Assembly (NCBI RefSeq): GCF_023062595.1
Contig: NZ_JALLAN010000007.1
Coordinates: 124,001-188,000 of the forward strand
DNA length: 64,000 bases
Reading direction: 5' to 3'
DNA from: Arthrobacter rhizosphaerae
GTDB taxonomy: Bacteria; Actinomycetota; Actinomycetes; Actinomycetales; Micrococcaceae
Below the pieces are notes generated by a model. It was not told where the DNA came from and did no database searches. It saw nothing but the letters and a program-made list of their open reading frames with translations. A program made the position numbers and the translations under genes. Shown in pieces: positions 45,623-55,033 of the stretch (positions within the stretch are counted from its first letter, which is position 1; every line of letters begins with the position of its first letter).

Positions 45623-46108
45623 TCAGCTGACTACCCCGCTGGCAGGGAACCTCGTTTTGGCCATCCAAATTGCCGGGTCTGCGAGCGGTTCGAACCCGAA
45701 CCGGCTGTAGAGGCCATGCGCGTCAGCGGTCGCCAAGAGAATCCTGGTCAGGCCAAGGCCGTCCAAGGTGGCGCACGCTCCGCCGACAAGCGCTGTGCCC
45801 ACTCCAGTGCCCCGGACCGACCGGTCTACATACACGTCACACAGATAAGCGAAGGTGGCGCCATCCGTTATGACCCGGGCATAGGCCACCTGCTCGCCGG
45901 AACCGGTGCGGTAGATCCCAAAATTCCGTGAGGCATCCATCGCCGCCTCCTGCTGGCTCCGGGACCTGCCGGCGGCCCAGTAGCTGTCACCGCTGAGCCA
46001 TTCATAAACCCGGCTTCGGTCCACCCTGCGTGCATCGGAAGAGAACTCGAGCCCTTCCAAAACAGGGATGGGACCGGGAATGTTCACCTTTGTAGTCGGA
46101 CTCGTCAT
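45623..46108 (-). CDS. GNAT family N-acetyltransferase
   Basis: A 161-residue acetyl-CoA-dependent transferase. The central strand and acetyl-CoA loop read LCDVYVDRSVRGTGVGTALVGGAC (residues about 88-112, with RGTGVG as the pyrophosphate loop). The late GLYSRFGFEPL near 135 is the usual C-terminal motif. It lies 16 bases downstream of the PuuD-like gene on the same strand, so the two are probably co-transcribed. Substrate unknown. Confidence 0.9.
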   Translation of the reverse strand: MTSPTTKVNIPGPIPVLEGLEFSSDARRVDRSRVYEWLSGDSYWAAGRSRSQQEAAMDASRNFGIYRTGSGEQVAYARVITDGATFAYLCDVYVDRSVRGTGVGTALVGGACATLDGLGLTRILLATADAHGLYSRFGFEPLADPAIWMAKTRFPASGVVS

Positions 46109-46124
46109 CGCATCAGACTAGCCG

Positions 46125-46958
46125 TTAGTTTGCGGCCCAGCCGTCTGTCACCTGTGGCGAAGCTTCCATGCCTGCCTGCACCATCGTGGCTGGAGCCGGA
46201 GATGCCTGCAAAACCTTGGCCACCTTCTGCTCCCGGGCGGCAGCTACAAAACTGCGGAACAGCGCTTCCTCTTCCGGCAGTTGTTCTGGATGCCATTGCA
46301 CGCCCAGGCAGAAGCTCTGGCCCGGGTGTTCAATCGCCTCAACAATCTGGTCCTCACTCCAAGCCGCAGCGATGAGCCCCTCCCCCAGCCTGTCAACAGC
46401 CTGGTGGTGGGATACCGGTACGGTGGCGGAGTCTTCACCGAGCAGACGGTTCAGGAGGGAATCGGCTTTGACCTCCACCTGAATGCTATTGAACTTGTGC
46501 CCGCCAAGCTGGTAGACGCCGTCGCCCACCACGTCAGGGAGGTGCTGATGGAGGGTCCCACCGAGAGCCACGTTCAGCAGCTGCTCGCCCCTGCAGATGG
46601 TCAGGAGTGGAACATCTTGCCGGATCGCTTCGAGGATCAGCGCCAGTTCCCATTCGTCCCGGGCCGTGCGTGGAGAATCTGTCGCCGGATGGGCTTCCTG
46701 GCCGTACCGTGCAGGGTCAACATCCCAGCCTCCGGGCACCAGGAGCCCATCCAAGGTGTTCACAAGTTGCTCCACCACTCCATTGAGGGCTGGCTGGGGA
46801 GGCAGCAGAACAGGAATGGCCCCGGCAGCCAGGAGAGGAGCGAAATACGCTTCGGGCAGGAAGGCCGAACTCACGCGGCCGCAGCCATCGGTAACGGCGT
46901 CCTCCAGGTAGGTGGTCAGCCCGATCAACGGCCGAACGGTTGTTTCCGGTGCGCTCAT
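46125..46958 (-). CDS. gamma-glutamyl-gamma-aminobutyrate hydrolase family protein (PuuD-like)
   Basis: A 277-residue class I GATase-like hydrolase. The nucleophile is in LLTICRGEQLLNVALGG (Cys near residue 125) and the catalytic His-Glu in VQWHPEQLPEE near 235. PuuD enzymes release GABA from gamma-glutamyl-GABA in polyamine breakdown. ATG 46958 (MSAPETTVRPLIGLTTY) follows GGACAGGG and starts at the conserved fold; the frame is open further upstream to 47126. A GlnR-like box lies upstream (47017-47043), which fits a nitrogen-scavenging role. No other puu genes are in the window. Confidence 0.85.
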   Translation of the reverse strand: MSAPETTVRPLIGLTTYLEDAVTDGCGRVSSAFLPEAYFAPLLAAGAIPVLLPPQPALNGVVEQLVNTLDGLLVPGGWDVDPARYGQEAHPATDSPRTARDEWELALILEAIRQDVPLLTICRGEQLLNVALGGTLHQHLPDVVGDGVYQLGGHKFNSIQVEVKADSLLNRLLGEDSATVPVSHHQAVDRLGEGLIAAAWSEDQIVEAIEHPGQSFCLGVQWHPEQLPEEEALFRSFVAAAREQKVAKVLQASPAPATMVQAGMEASPQVTDGWAAN

Positions 46959-47016
46959 TTCCCTGTCCTTCCACAAGCTTCCTCCAGCAAGGCTACGAGC
47001 CAGTTGTTTATTCCAT

Positions 47017-47043
47017 GTTTCGTAACCGTCACCATTGGGTATC
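47017..47043 (-). promoter_or_regulatory. GlnR-like box upstream of the PuuD-like gene
   Basis: On the minus strand the half-sites GATAC (47043-47039), GTGAC (47032-47028) and GAAAC (47021-47017) follow at 11-base steps; the last two match the GTnAC-6-GAAAC consensus exactly. No good -10 is found at the 15-base distance used by the nitrate and nitrite promoters. Confidence 0.45.
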
Positions 47044-47132
47044 AAATTGGCCGGAGAGCAGCCGCGGAAGGGGCCCATTCGTGAGGGATTTGGTGCCGGA
47101 GGACGCCCCCAGGGGGACGTGGACATGCCCCG

Positions 47133-47939
47133 CTATGAACCAGGGCCGTTCAACGGAACAACGGTGAACCGCCGGTTTGCCAGGGAGGGCACGCGTTGCC
47201 GCACTGACTGGAGCCGCTCCGGGGCGATGTCCGCGAAGATCACTCCCGGTGCTTCCCCGGCATTGGCCAGGACCACCCCGGCGGGATCAACGATCATGGA
47301 GTACCCGGTACCCAATGGCACGGTTTGGTTGGCCGCCACAACATATGCCGTGTTCTCTATGGCGCGGGCACGGACAAGGGTGTTCCAGTGGTCTTCCTTC
47401 CCCGGCCCTGGGACCCACATGGCAGGAATCAGAAGAACGTTGGCCCCGGCGTCGACGAGGCGGCGGGCACTCTCCGGAAAGCGGAGGTCGTAGCAAGTGA
47501 AGGCACCCAGCTGGAGATCGCCGAACTTCAAGAGGAAGGGATCTGTGACATCGCCCGGGGCAATACCTTCACTCTCCCTGAAGCCAAAAGCGTCGTAAAG
47601 GTGGATCTTGCGGTAGGTGCCCGCAATGTTGCCGTCAGCGTCGACGGCTACCAGTGTGTTGTACGGCAATCCGCCGGGATTTGCCTCAATGGTTCCGACC
47701 ACCACAGGCAGGCCCAGCTTTTTGGAAACGGCTGCGATACCACTGACGAAGGGGCCGTCCAATCCCTCGGCCACCGAGGCAAGCACGGCTGCAGATTCGG
47801 GAGAACCGTAAAGGCTCAGCTCAGGAAGCAGGAGCAATTCCGCTCCTCCCGCCGCCGCCTGCTCCATCTGCCTCGTGATGGCCTCAAGGTTGGCGGCTGG
47901 ATCCTTACCCGCTGTGAACTGCCCGGCTGCTACACGCAT
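47133..47939 (-). CDS. carbon-nitrogen hydrolase (nitrilase superfamily)
   Basis: A 268-residue amidase-type enzyme. The catalytic triad is visible: Glu in LLLPELSLYG near residue 40, Lys in TYRKIHLYDAFGF near 110, and Cys in GAFTCYDLRFPE near 147. This group contains omega-amidases and related small-amide hydrolases. It lies 174 bases upstream of the PuuD-like gene on the same strand; that gap has its own regulatory box, so the two may be separately started. The substrate is unknown. Confidence 0.9.
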   Translation of the reverse strand: MRVAAGQFTAGKDPAANLEAITRQMEQAAAGGAELLLLPELSLYGSPESAAVLASVAEGLDGPFVSGIAAVSKKLGLPVVVGTIEANPGGLPYNTLVAVDADGNIAGTYRKIHLYDAFGFRESEGIAPGDVTDPFLLKFGDLQLGAFTCYDLRFPESARRLVDAGANVLLIPAMWVPGPGKEDHWNTLVRARAIENTAYVVAANQTVPLGTGYSMIVDPAGVVLANAGEAPGVIFADIAPERLQSVRQRVPSLANRRFTVVPLNGPGS

Positions 47940-48220
47940 TCTGTCTCCTTTTCCTCACCTCACATCGTCCCACCCTTGCAGTCAGGACGGGTACCGGCAA
48001 GTTGTACCCACCAAGGGGTCGCGCACGCCCACGGGTGCCGAGATTTTCCAAATAAAACTTGACCCGGCCCAACCCCAGAGTTCAAGGTTAAGGGAAGTAA
48101 GTATGCTTAGTATCTGAATAGCTGGTGCTGGTCCTTGGAATCAGCCCGGAGCCTCGGGGGGAAGCTGCCGGAACCTGGTGTGTTGAGTCCTTCAACACTT
48201 GAGGCGAGGGAAGTTTTTCG
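47940..48220. other. 281-bp divergent gap, nitrilase / amidotransferase
   Basis: No gene is supported. An AT-richer patch near 48090-48120 (TATGCT, TAGTAT) could hold the promoter of the amidotransferase gene. No operator-like palindrome was recognised. Confidence 0.5.
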
Positions 48221-50002
48221 ATGTGCGGGATAGCTGGCGAACTGGCCTTCGGCGGGGTGAGGGCCGGCGTCGAACCGGTCAGAAAGATGACAGCTGCAAT
48301 GGAGTCCCGGGGTCCGGATGGACAGGGAATCTGGCGTGAAGGCTGGGTGGCCTTGGGGCACAGGAGGCTCAGCGTCATCGACCTTTCCGATGCCGGCGCC
48401 CAGCCCATGGTTGACGAGGACCTGGGGCTGGCCCTTGTGTTTAACGGCTGCATCTATAACCACCATGTGCTCCGCCGCGAACTGGCGCCCTACTACCGGT
48501 TCAGCTCCACCAGTGACACTGAGGTGATCCTGAAGGCATATCACCACTGGGGGGAAGACTTCGTTCACCATCTTGTGGGGATGTTTGCGGTAGCCCTCGT
48601 CGACTCTAAGCGAAACCGTGTGGTCTTTGCCAGGGACCGCCTCGGAATCAAGCCGCTGTATTTTGCCGAAGTTGGAGGCACAATCCGGTTCGCGTCGACG
48701 TTACCGGCGTTGGTGGCCAGCGGGGGCGTTGACACCTCAATTGACGAGGTGGCGCTCCATCACTATTTGAGCTGGCACTCCATAGTGCCGGCTCCGCGAA
48801 CCATTCTCCGCGGTGTCAGCAAGCTGCCGCCCGCTACCATACGGATCATTAATGCCGACGGCGGCCACCGGGACAGGGTCTATTGGAAGCCAGCCTACGT
48901 GCGGGACCCGCAGCGAAATGAGTGGACGGCTGATGACTGGCAGGAAGCCGTGCATGCCTCGTTGCGCACCGCCGTCGAGCGCCGCCTGGTGGCTGACGTT
49001 CCTGTCGGAGTCCTCCTTTCCGGCGGCCTTGATTCTAGCCTCCTCGTGGCCCTGCTGGCGGAAGCAGGTCAGCCGGGACTCACCACCTTCAGCATCGGTT
49101 TTGACGGGGCCGGAGACGAATCCGGCGACGAATTCATCTACTCGGATCTCGTCGCCCGTGAATTCGGCACAGACCACCACCGGCTTCACATTCCCACAGC
49201 CGAGTTTGCCCCCGCGATCGGGGAAGCTCTGAATGCCATGTCAGAGCCCATGGCAAGCCACGACGTCACCGCATTCTTCCTGCTCTCCAAGGCTGTGGCC
49301 GAGCACCTCAAGGTAGTCCAGTCCGGCCAGGGTGCGGACGAAGTTTTTGGTGGTTACGCGTATCACCAACCGGCCCTGACAGTTGAACGGGACGCTGCCC
49401 TGGACACCTTTACCGCCGCGTTTGCGGATCGCAGGCATGCGGATATGGCGGATGTCCTTGAGCCGGAGTGGTTCTGCGGTGCGGACGTCAGCCGCTGGAA
49501 GCTGCAGTCAGAACTGGCCCGGCCAGGAGCCGAAACAGCTGTGGACGCACTCCTCCGCCTGGACACGCACGTCCTGATGCCTGACGATCCCGTCAAGCGG
49601 GTGGACAACATGACGATGGCGTGGGGGCTCGAAGCCCGGGTGCCGTTCCTGGACCAGGACCTCGTTGCGCTTGCCGCCTCCTGCCCGCCCGAATTCAAGG
49701 CCGGAGGCGGAGGCAAGTGGGTGCTGAAGGAATTGAGCCGCAAGCTCCTGCCCTCAGCGGTAATCGACAGACCAAAGGGCTATTTCCCGGTCCCGGCCTT
49801 GCGCTACCTGGAGGAGCCGTTCATCACCATGGTGGAGGATGCGCTCCACGCCCCCGAGGCAAAGCAGCGCGCACTCTTCCGGTCCGACTACGTCGAGTCC
49901 CTCCTGCGCAGCCCGAACGGACACTACTCTCCCGCGGGAAGCAATACCCTGTGGCAACTGGCTGTACTGGAGATGTGGCTGCAGCACCACAACGTCGGAT
50001 AA
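48221..50002 (+). CDS. N-acetylglutaminylglutamine amidotransferase-like (asparagine synthase family)
   Basis: A 593-residue protein. Residues 1-210 form a class II GATase domain with the catalytic Cys2 (MCGIAGELAFGG), MESRGPDGQG, HRRLSVIDLS and GMFAVALVD. The synthetase half carries the PP-loop ATP site GVLLSGGLDSSLLVALL near 265 and VVQSGQGADEVFGGY near 365. Length and layout match the family that amidates N-acetylglutaminylglutamine to the osmoprotectant NAGGN. The usual partner synthetase gene is not in the window, so asparagine synthase remains possible. The stop is 11 bases from the convergent lpdA-like gene. Confidence 0.8.
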   Translation: MCGIAGELAFGGVRAGVEPVRKMTAAMESRGPDGQGIWREGWVALGHRRLSVIDLSDAGAQPMVDEDLGLALVFNGCIYNHHVLRRELAPYYRFSSTSDTEVILKAYHHWGEDFVHHLVGMFAVALVDSKRNRVVFARDRLGIKPLYFAEVGGTIRFASTLPALVASGGVDTSIDEVALHHYLSWHSIVPAPRTILRGVSKLPPATIRIINADGGHRDRVYWKPAYVRDPQRNEWTADDWQEAVHASLRTAVERRLVADVPVGVLLSGGLDSSLLVALLAEAGQPGLTTFSIGFDGAGDESGDEFIYSDLVAREFGTDHHRLHIPTAEFAPAIGEALNAMSEPMASHDVTAFFLLSKAVAEHLKVVQSGQGADEVFGGYAYHQPALTVERDAALDTFTAAFADRRHADMADVLEPEWFCGADVSRWKLQSELARPGAETAVDALLRLDTHVLMPDDPVKRVDNMTMAWGLEARVPFLDQDLVALAASCPPEFKAGGGGKWVLKELSRKLLPSAVIDRPKGYFPVPALRYLEEPFITMVEDALHAPEAKQRALFRSDYVESLLRSPNGHYSPAGSNTLWQLAVLEMWLQHHNVG

Positions 50003-50013
50003 AGCTGCGGAAA

Positions 50014-51435
50014 CTACATGTGGACGTGCAGGCGCCGGGCGGCCTCAGAGATGGATCCGCTCAGTGACGGGTACACCGTAAAGGTGCTGGCGACGTCGTC
50101 GACGTGCAGTTTCTGCTTGACCGCAATGGCGATGGGGAAGATCAGCTCCGACGCGTTGGGGCCCACAACCACTCCCCCGATCACCGTTCCCGAACCCTTA
50201 CGGGCGATGATCTTCACGAACCCGTCCTTGTGGTTGCGCATCTTGGCGCGGGCGTTGCTTCGCAGCGAGAGCTTGATGACGTCGCCCTGGTACTTGCCGG
50301 ATTCGACTTCCTCTTCGGTTACGCCCACCGAGGCGATTTCCGGGGAGGTGAAGATGTTCGATGCCACCTGGTGCAACTTGACCGGGGTAACGCTGTCGCC
50401 CAGGAAGTGCGCGATGGCGATGCGCCCCTGCATGGCCGCCACGGATGCCAGCGGCAGGACTCCGGTGCAGTCGCCCGCGGCGTAGATGTTGGGGGCGGAG
50501 GTGCGGGAGACGCCGTCCACCTTGATGTGCCCGCTCTCCGTCAGCGCCACTCCTGCTTCCTCGAGGCCGACGCCGGCGGTGTTGGGGATTGATCCGACGC
50601 ATACCAGGCAGTGGCTGCCGGTGACTTTGGAGCCGTCGCCGAGGGTGACCACGACGCCGTCGTCAGTGCGTTCAACAGTCTCTGCCCTGGACCGCGACAG
50701 CACTCTGACCCCCCTGCGCTCAAAGACCTCCTCCAGGACCAGGGCGGCGTCCTTATCGGATCCGGGCAGCACCATGTCACGGCTTGAGATCAGGGTGACT
50801 TTGGAGCCGAGTCCGTTGTAGGCGGAGGCGAATTCAGCGCCAGTGACGCCGGAACCCACCACGATAAGTTCTTCCGGCAGTTCATCCAGGTTGTAGATCT
50901 GCGTCCAGGTCAGGATCCGGACGCCATCGGGACGGGCCGTGGGGAGCTCTCTCGGGTGGGCTCCGACAGCCAGCAGGACGGCGTCGGCCTGAACTGTTTC
51001 GGTTCCCTCCGCGGTGAGGACCTCAATGGTGTGGTTGTCTACCAGTTTGCCGGAGCCCATCAGGATGCGGACACCCTGCAGCTCCAGGCCCTTGAGGATG
51101 TCGGACGACTGCTGCCTGGCCAGATTCAGGAGGCGGTCGTTGATGTGCTTGAGGTCCGCCCTCATGACGGGCACAAAATCCCCGCCGTCGACGTCGAACT
51201 TAACTCCCAGCTCCCCCGCCTCACCGACGCGGGTCATGAGGTCCGCCGTCGCAATCAGGGTCTTGGAAGGCACGACGTCGGTCAGCACTGCAGAGCCGCC
51301 AAGGCCGGCCCGCTCGATGATGGTGACCTTCGCGCCCAGCGACGCGGCCACCATGGCGGCTTCATAGCCGCCGGGACCTCCACCCAGGATTGCGATACGG
51401 GGGGCGCTGAAATCAGGATGCGTAGTCACAAACAT
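50014..51435 (-). CDS. lpdA: LpdA-type flavoprotein NAD(P)H:quinone reductase
   Basis: About 473 residues of the pyridine nucleotide-disulfide oxidoreductase fold: FAD loop AILGGGPGGYEAAMVAASLG, NAD(P)H loop IVVGSGVTGAEFASAYNGLG, IYAAGDCTGVLPLAS and a C-terminal dimer domain. The redox-active CxxxxC of true dihydrolipoamide dehydrogenases is missing: the site reads GLGGSAVLTDVVPSKTLI. Mycobacterial LpdA (Rv3303c) likewise lacks it and reduces quinones, so this is not a lipoamide dehydrogenase. Start ATG 51435 avoids overlapping the phosphoesterase gene; GTG 51429 is an alternative. Confidence 0.87.
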   Translation of the reverse strand: MFVTTHPDFSAPRIAILGGGPGGYEAAMVAASLGAKVTIIERAGLGGSAVLTDVVPSKTLIATADLMTRVGEAGELGVKFDVDGGDFVPVMRADLKHINDRLLNLARQQSSDILKGLELQGVRILMGSGKLVDNHTIEVLTAEGTETVQADAVLLAVGAHPRELPTARPDGVRILTWTQIYNLDELPEELIVVGSGVTGAEFASAYNGLGSKVTLISSRDMVLPGSDKDAALVLEEVFERRGVRVLSRSRAETVERTDDGVVVTLGDGSKVTGSHCLVCVGSIPNTAGVGLEEAGVALTESGHIKVDGVSRTSAPNIYAAGDCTGVLPLASVAAMQGRIAIAHFLGDSVTPVKLHQVASNIFTSPEIASVGVTEEEVESGKYQGDVIKLSLRSNARAKMRNHKDGFVKIIARKGSGTVIGGVVVGPNASELIFPIAIAVKQKLHVDDVASTFTVYPSLSGSISEAARRLHVHM

Positions 51436-51523
51436 CCATTCTCGCCTATCCCTCCCTGCAGAACCAATGCACCACCAATACAGGCGCTTTCCGTGCAGCC
51501 CCAGCGCCGCCCGGGCTGGAAAG

Positions 51524-52267
51524 CTAGTGCGATACACGGCCGGTAAGAAGGGCTTGGGCGACGTCGGGGCGTCCATTGTCTTCGGCTATGCGGGCAGCAG
51601 CGTCCCAGGAGTACTCGACGGCGAGGAACTCGGCCTCCCAGCGTCCGCTGACGTCATCCACCACGGCGTAGCGGGCATGTGGGCTGCCTGCCTCCATGAC
51701 ATGCGGATAGGGCTGGTCATCATCGTAGGCGGGCCAGCCAACACTTCCCGGGTTGACCACGAATGAGCCTGACGTCAGGCGCATGGACCGCTGAAGGTGC
51801 GTGTGACCGCATAGGAGGAGCGAGTGCCCCACGGCCCCGCCGAGCCGCTCCATAACCTCGGCCTCCGTTGCCGGCCTCACGCCGTCGGGCCCGACCGTTT
51901 CCAGAAGGTAGGTGAGATCGTCAGTCGGGGATCCATGGAAGGCGAGTACGCCCGGCGCGGGCACCAAGGTGAGCGGAAGGGATTGAAACCACTCCCTGTG
52001 CCTTTCAGTCATCTCGTTGCGTGCCAGCAGGTCAGAGCGGCTCATGTCTGCCGGTTCTGTTTCGAGCACCTGCCGCTCGTGGTTTCCCCGCACTGTAGGC
52101 AGATCAAGGTCCAGGAGCCTGTCGGCAGTTGCGCCAGGCTGGACACCTCCGGAGAGCAGATCACCAAGGTTGACGATGCTGTCGACGCTGCGTTGTTCAA
52201 TGTCGGCCATCACCGCATCAAGGGCCAGCCGGTTGCCATGGACATCAGAGATGACGGCGATTCGCAT
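51524..52267 (-). CDS. calcineurin-like metallophosphoesterase
   Basis: A 247-residue two-metal phosphoesterase of the YfcE/MJ0936-like group. The metal and catalytic motifs appear in order: RIAVISDVHGNRLAL (D-x-H), LGDLLSGG (GD), RGNHERQ (GNH), CGHTHLQRSM (GHTH) and VVNPGSVGWP. No signal peptide. It lies 88 bases upstream of lpdA on the same strand and is divergent from deoD. The substrate is not shown; the family includes phosphodiesterases and protein phosphatases. Confidence 0.9.
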   Translation of the reverse strand: MRIAVISDVHGNRLALDAVMADIEQRSVDSIVNLGDLLSGGVQPGATADRLLDLDLPTVRGNHERQVLETEPADMSRSDLLARNEMTERHREWFQSLPLTLVPAPGVLAFHGSPTDDLTYLLETVGPDGVRPATEAEVMERLGGAVGHSLLLCGHTHLQRSMRLTSGSFVVNPGSVGWPAYDDDQPYPHVMEAGSPHARYAVVDDVSGRWEAEFLAVEYSWDAAARIAEDNGRPDVAQALLTGRVSH

Positions 52268-52350
52268 CTGCCCAGCTTAATGGCCGTACTGGAACCGCTG
52301 CTGGAATCGCCCTACTGGGCAGGGTGGCAGCGGCACGATAACTTGTACCA

Positions 52351-53184
52351 GTGAGTAATACAGAATTCCGGAACACTGACCCCCTTAACGCTGATCCCTT
52401 TGACGCTGCGCGTCGCGCGGCCGAGTACATCGCCCAGGAGACGGACGTTGACCGTCACGACGTCGCCCTGGTGCTCGGCTCCGGCTGGGGAGGCGCGGCT
52501 GACCTGATCGGCCACACCACCGCCACCCTTTCGGCTGACGAGGTGCCAGGATTTTCCGCACCCGCCGTCGAAGGCCATGTGGGCACCATCCGTTCAGTAC
52601 TGACAAGGGACGGCAAACGCGCGCTGGTCCTTGGCGCCCGCACTCATTACTACGAGGGCAAGGGAGTCCGCGCCGTGGTTCACGGTGTGCGCACTGCTGC
52701 GGCCGCCGGTTGCAAGACGCTGGTGGTTACCAACGGTTGCGGCGGTCTCAATGAAAACTGGGCTCCGGGCACTCCTGTACTCATCAAAGATCACATAAAC
52801 CTCACCGCCACGTCCCCCTTGGAAGGTGCGACGTTCGTGGACCTCACCGATCTCTACTCGTCGCGGATCCGCGCCCTCGCAAGGGAAGTGGATCCTTCGC
52901 TGGAGGAAGGTGTTTACGCACAGTTCACCGGGCCGCACTATGAGACCCCGGCCGAAGTGCAGTATGCAAAGCGCATTGGTGCCGATCTGGTGGGTATGTC
53001 CACCGCCCTCGAAGCCATCGCAGCCCGGCACGCCGGGATGGAGGTCTTCGGCATCTCGCTGGTAACCAATCTCGCCGCAGGCATCAGCCCGGTGCCCTTG
53101 AGCCATGAGGAGGTCCTCGAGGCCGGCCACACGGCAGGTGCCCGGATCTCCAAACTACTGGCCGAAATCATCGCCAGGCTATAA
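52351..53184 (+). CDS. deoD: purine-nucleoside phosphorylase
   Basis: A 277-residue trimeric-type (class I) PNP, splitting purine nucleosides with phosphate into base and (deoxy)ribose-1-phosphate. Motifs include LVLGSGWGGAADL near residue 45 (phosphate loop), GARTHYYEGKG near 95, VVTNGCGGLNENW near 125, and GPHYETPAEV and GMSTALEAIAARH near 200-220. The GTG start gives MSNTEFRNTD. The phospho-sugar mutase gene follows by 100 bases on the same strand, and deoC lies about 9 kb further, giving a nucleoside salvage route. The symbol punA would fit the class equally. Confidence 0.9.
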   Translation: MSNTEFRNTDPLNADPFDAARRAAEYIAQETDVDRHDVALVLGSGWGGAADLIGHTTATLSADEVPGFSAPAVEGHVGTIRSVLTRDGKRALVLGARTHYYEGKGVRAVVHGVRTAAAAGCKTLVVTNGCGGLNENWAPGTPVLIKDHINLTATSPLEGATFVDLTDLYSSRIRALAREVDPSLEEGVYAQFTGPHYETPAEVQYAKRIGADLVGMSTALEAIAARHAGMEVFGISLVTNLAAGISPVPLSHEEVLEAGHTAGARISKLLAEIIARL

Positions 53185-53284
53185 GCCCCTGAACCGTCAG
53201 TCCTCAACGACTGACCCAAACTGTGACCGTTCTCCCTCTCTTTCGAGGCAGGCTTCATGAACGTTTGGGGCTAGTTTGGATCCT

Positions 53285-55033
53285 ATGACCTCTATCGATC
53301 CCGAACTGCCGCAGCTGTTGGACTCCGCCCGTGAATGGGCAGCGCAGGACCCGGATCCCGCTACCGCAGCAGCTCTCTCGGAGCTTATCCTGCGTGTTGC
53401 TGACGGCGTTCCCGCGGCCCGCCAGGAGTTGACGGACAGCTTCAACGGCACCTTGCAGTTCGGCACGGCCGGACTTCGCGCCCCGCTGGGGCCGGGCCCG
53501 AACCGGATGAACAGGGTAGTCGTCCGCCGTGCCGCTGCAGGTTTTGCCGCGTTTCTCACAGACGCCGTCTCCACGGCGTCCCCCGGAACGCGGCCCCGCG
53601 CCGTCGTCGGCTACGACGCCCGCTACAACTCGGACATCTTTGCCGAGGAAACAGCCGCCATCTTCGCGGCGGCAGGGATCGAGACTTTCCTGCTGCCGTT
53701 GGCCCTGCCGACGCCGTTGCTCGCCTTTGCTGTACGGCACCTGGATTGCGACGGCGGTGTGATGGTCACCGCGAGCCACAACCCGCCCGAGGACAACGGG
53801 TACAAGGTGTACCTGGGCCGCCACGCAGTGGAGGAAAGCGGGCGCGGAGCACAGATCGTGGCACCGTACGACGAGCGGATTGCTGCCAGGATCAACGAGG
53901 TCGGTTCCCTGGACTCGGTCCTGCTGGCCGAAGAAGGCTGGACCATCCTGGATCGCTCAATTATCGCGGAGTACCAGTCATCTGTTGCAGGGCTGGCTAT
54001 GCCTGAGGCTTTCCCCGCCCGCGAGCTCAAGATCGTCCTGACCCCCTTGCACGGTGTGGGCGGTGAGACGGCAGTGTCCGTCCTGAACGCGGCAGGTTTC
54101 AAAGATGTCACCCTGGTACAGGAACAGGCGCACCCGGATCCGGACTTCCCCACTGTCAGCTTCCCGAATCCGGAGGAACCGGGCGCGCTGGACCTTGCAT
54201 TGGAGACGGCGGGCCGGGTTGGTGCAGACATTGTGCTTGCCAACGATCCCGACGCCGATCGGGCCGCCGTGGCCGCCGTGGACCCTGACACGGGCGCCTG
54301 GCGCATGCTGCGCGGCGACGAGGTTGGCGCCCTCCTGGGCCACCACATTGTCTCCAGGCTCGCAGGCCAGGCCCTTGAGGGAGAGCAGAGCCAGGGGGTC
54401 CTCGCCAATTCGATTGTTTCGTCACGACTGCTCGCCCGCATCGCCAAGGCCGCCGGATATGCCCATGAGGAAACCCTGACGGGATTCAAATGGATCTCGC
54501 GGGTGCCGGGACTGCTCTATGGCTACGAGGAAGCGCTCGGTTATTGCGTTGCCCCTGAGCTGGTGCGGGACAAGGACGGGATTTCCGCATCGGTGCTCAT
54601 CGCGGAACTTGCAGCCGCCGCGAAGGCTGAAGGGAAATCGATCTTCGACACCCTGGACGAGCTTTATCTGTTTCACGGTCTGCATGCCAGCGACCAGCTC
54701 AGCATCAGGGTGGCGGACCTCGGGTTGCTCGGAGCCATGATGAACAGGCTCCGCGTGACACCGCCGGAATCCTTCGGAGGGTCCGCCGTCGAAACATACA
54801 CAGATCTCTCGGTGGGAAGCGAACACCTGCCTCCCACGGACGGTCTGCTGTACATCACCAGAGACCTGAGCCGGGTCATCATCAGGCCCAGCGGTACCGA
54901 ACCCAAGCTGAAGTGCTACTTGGAAGTGATCCAAAGCGTGGGCTCAGCAGCGGAGCTCCCCCAAGCCCGTCAAGCAGCAAGAGCCTCGCTGGACAATGTG
55001 TTGCATGATGTCCGCGAGGCTCTGGGGCTGTAG
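53285..55033 (+). CDS. phospho-sugar mutase (phosphomannomutase/phosphoglucomutase family)
   Basis: About 582 residues. The phosphoserine loop is VMVTASHNPPEDNGYKVY near residue 165, the metal loop NDPDADRAAV near 320, the sugar loop GYEEALGYCV near 415 and the phosphate loop RPSGTEPKLKCYLEV near 540. With deoD upstream it probably converts (deoxy)ribose-1-phosphate to the 5-phosphate, or glucose-1-phosphate to glucose-6-phosphate. ATG 53285 was preferred to a TTG nine bases earlier. The last codons and the stop lie inside a 15-base tandem repeat (55026-55115). Confidence 0.88.
   Translation: MTSIDPELPQLLDSAREWAAQDPDPATAAALSELILRVADGVPAARQELTDSFNGTLQFGTAGLRAPLGPGPNRMNRVVVRRAAAGFAAFLTDAVSTASPGTRPRAVVGYDARYNSDIFAEETAAIFAAAGIETFLLPLALPTPLLAFAVRHLDCDGGVMVTASHNPPEDNGYKVYLGRHAVEESGRGAQIVAPYDERIAARINEVGSLDSVLLAEEGWTILDRSIIAEYQSSVAGLAMPEAFPARELKIVLTPLHGVGGETAVSVLNAAGFKDVTLVQEQAHPDPDFPTVSFPNPEEPGALDLALETAGRVGADIVLANDPDADRAAVAAVDPDTGAWRMLRGDEVGALLGHHIVSRLAGQALEGEQSQGVLANSIVSSRLLARIAKAAGYAHEETLTGFKWISRVPGLLYGYEEALGYCVAPELVRDKDGISASVLIAELAAAAKAEGKSIFDTLDELYLFHGLHASDQLSIRVADLGLLGAMMNRLRVTPPESFGGSAVETYTDLSVGSEHLPPTDGLLYITRDLSRVIIRPSGTEPKLKCYLEVIQSVGSAAELPQARQAARASLDNVLHDVREALGL

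Noticed and set aside
50014..51435. Dihydrolipoamide dehydrogenase
   Set aside because: The redox-active CxxxxC is replaced by residues without cysteine, as in LpdA-type quinone reductases.
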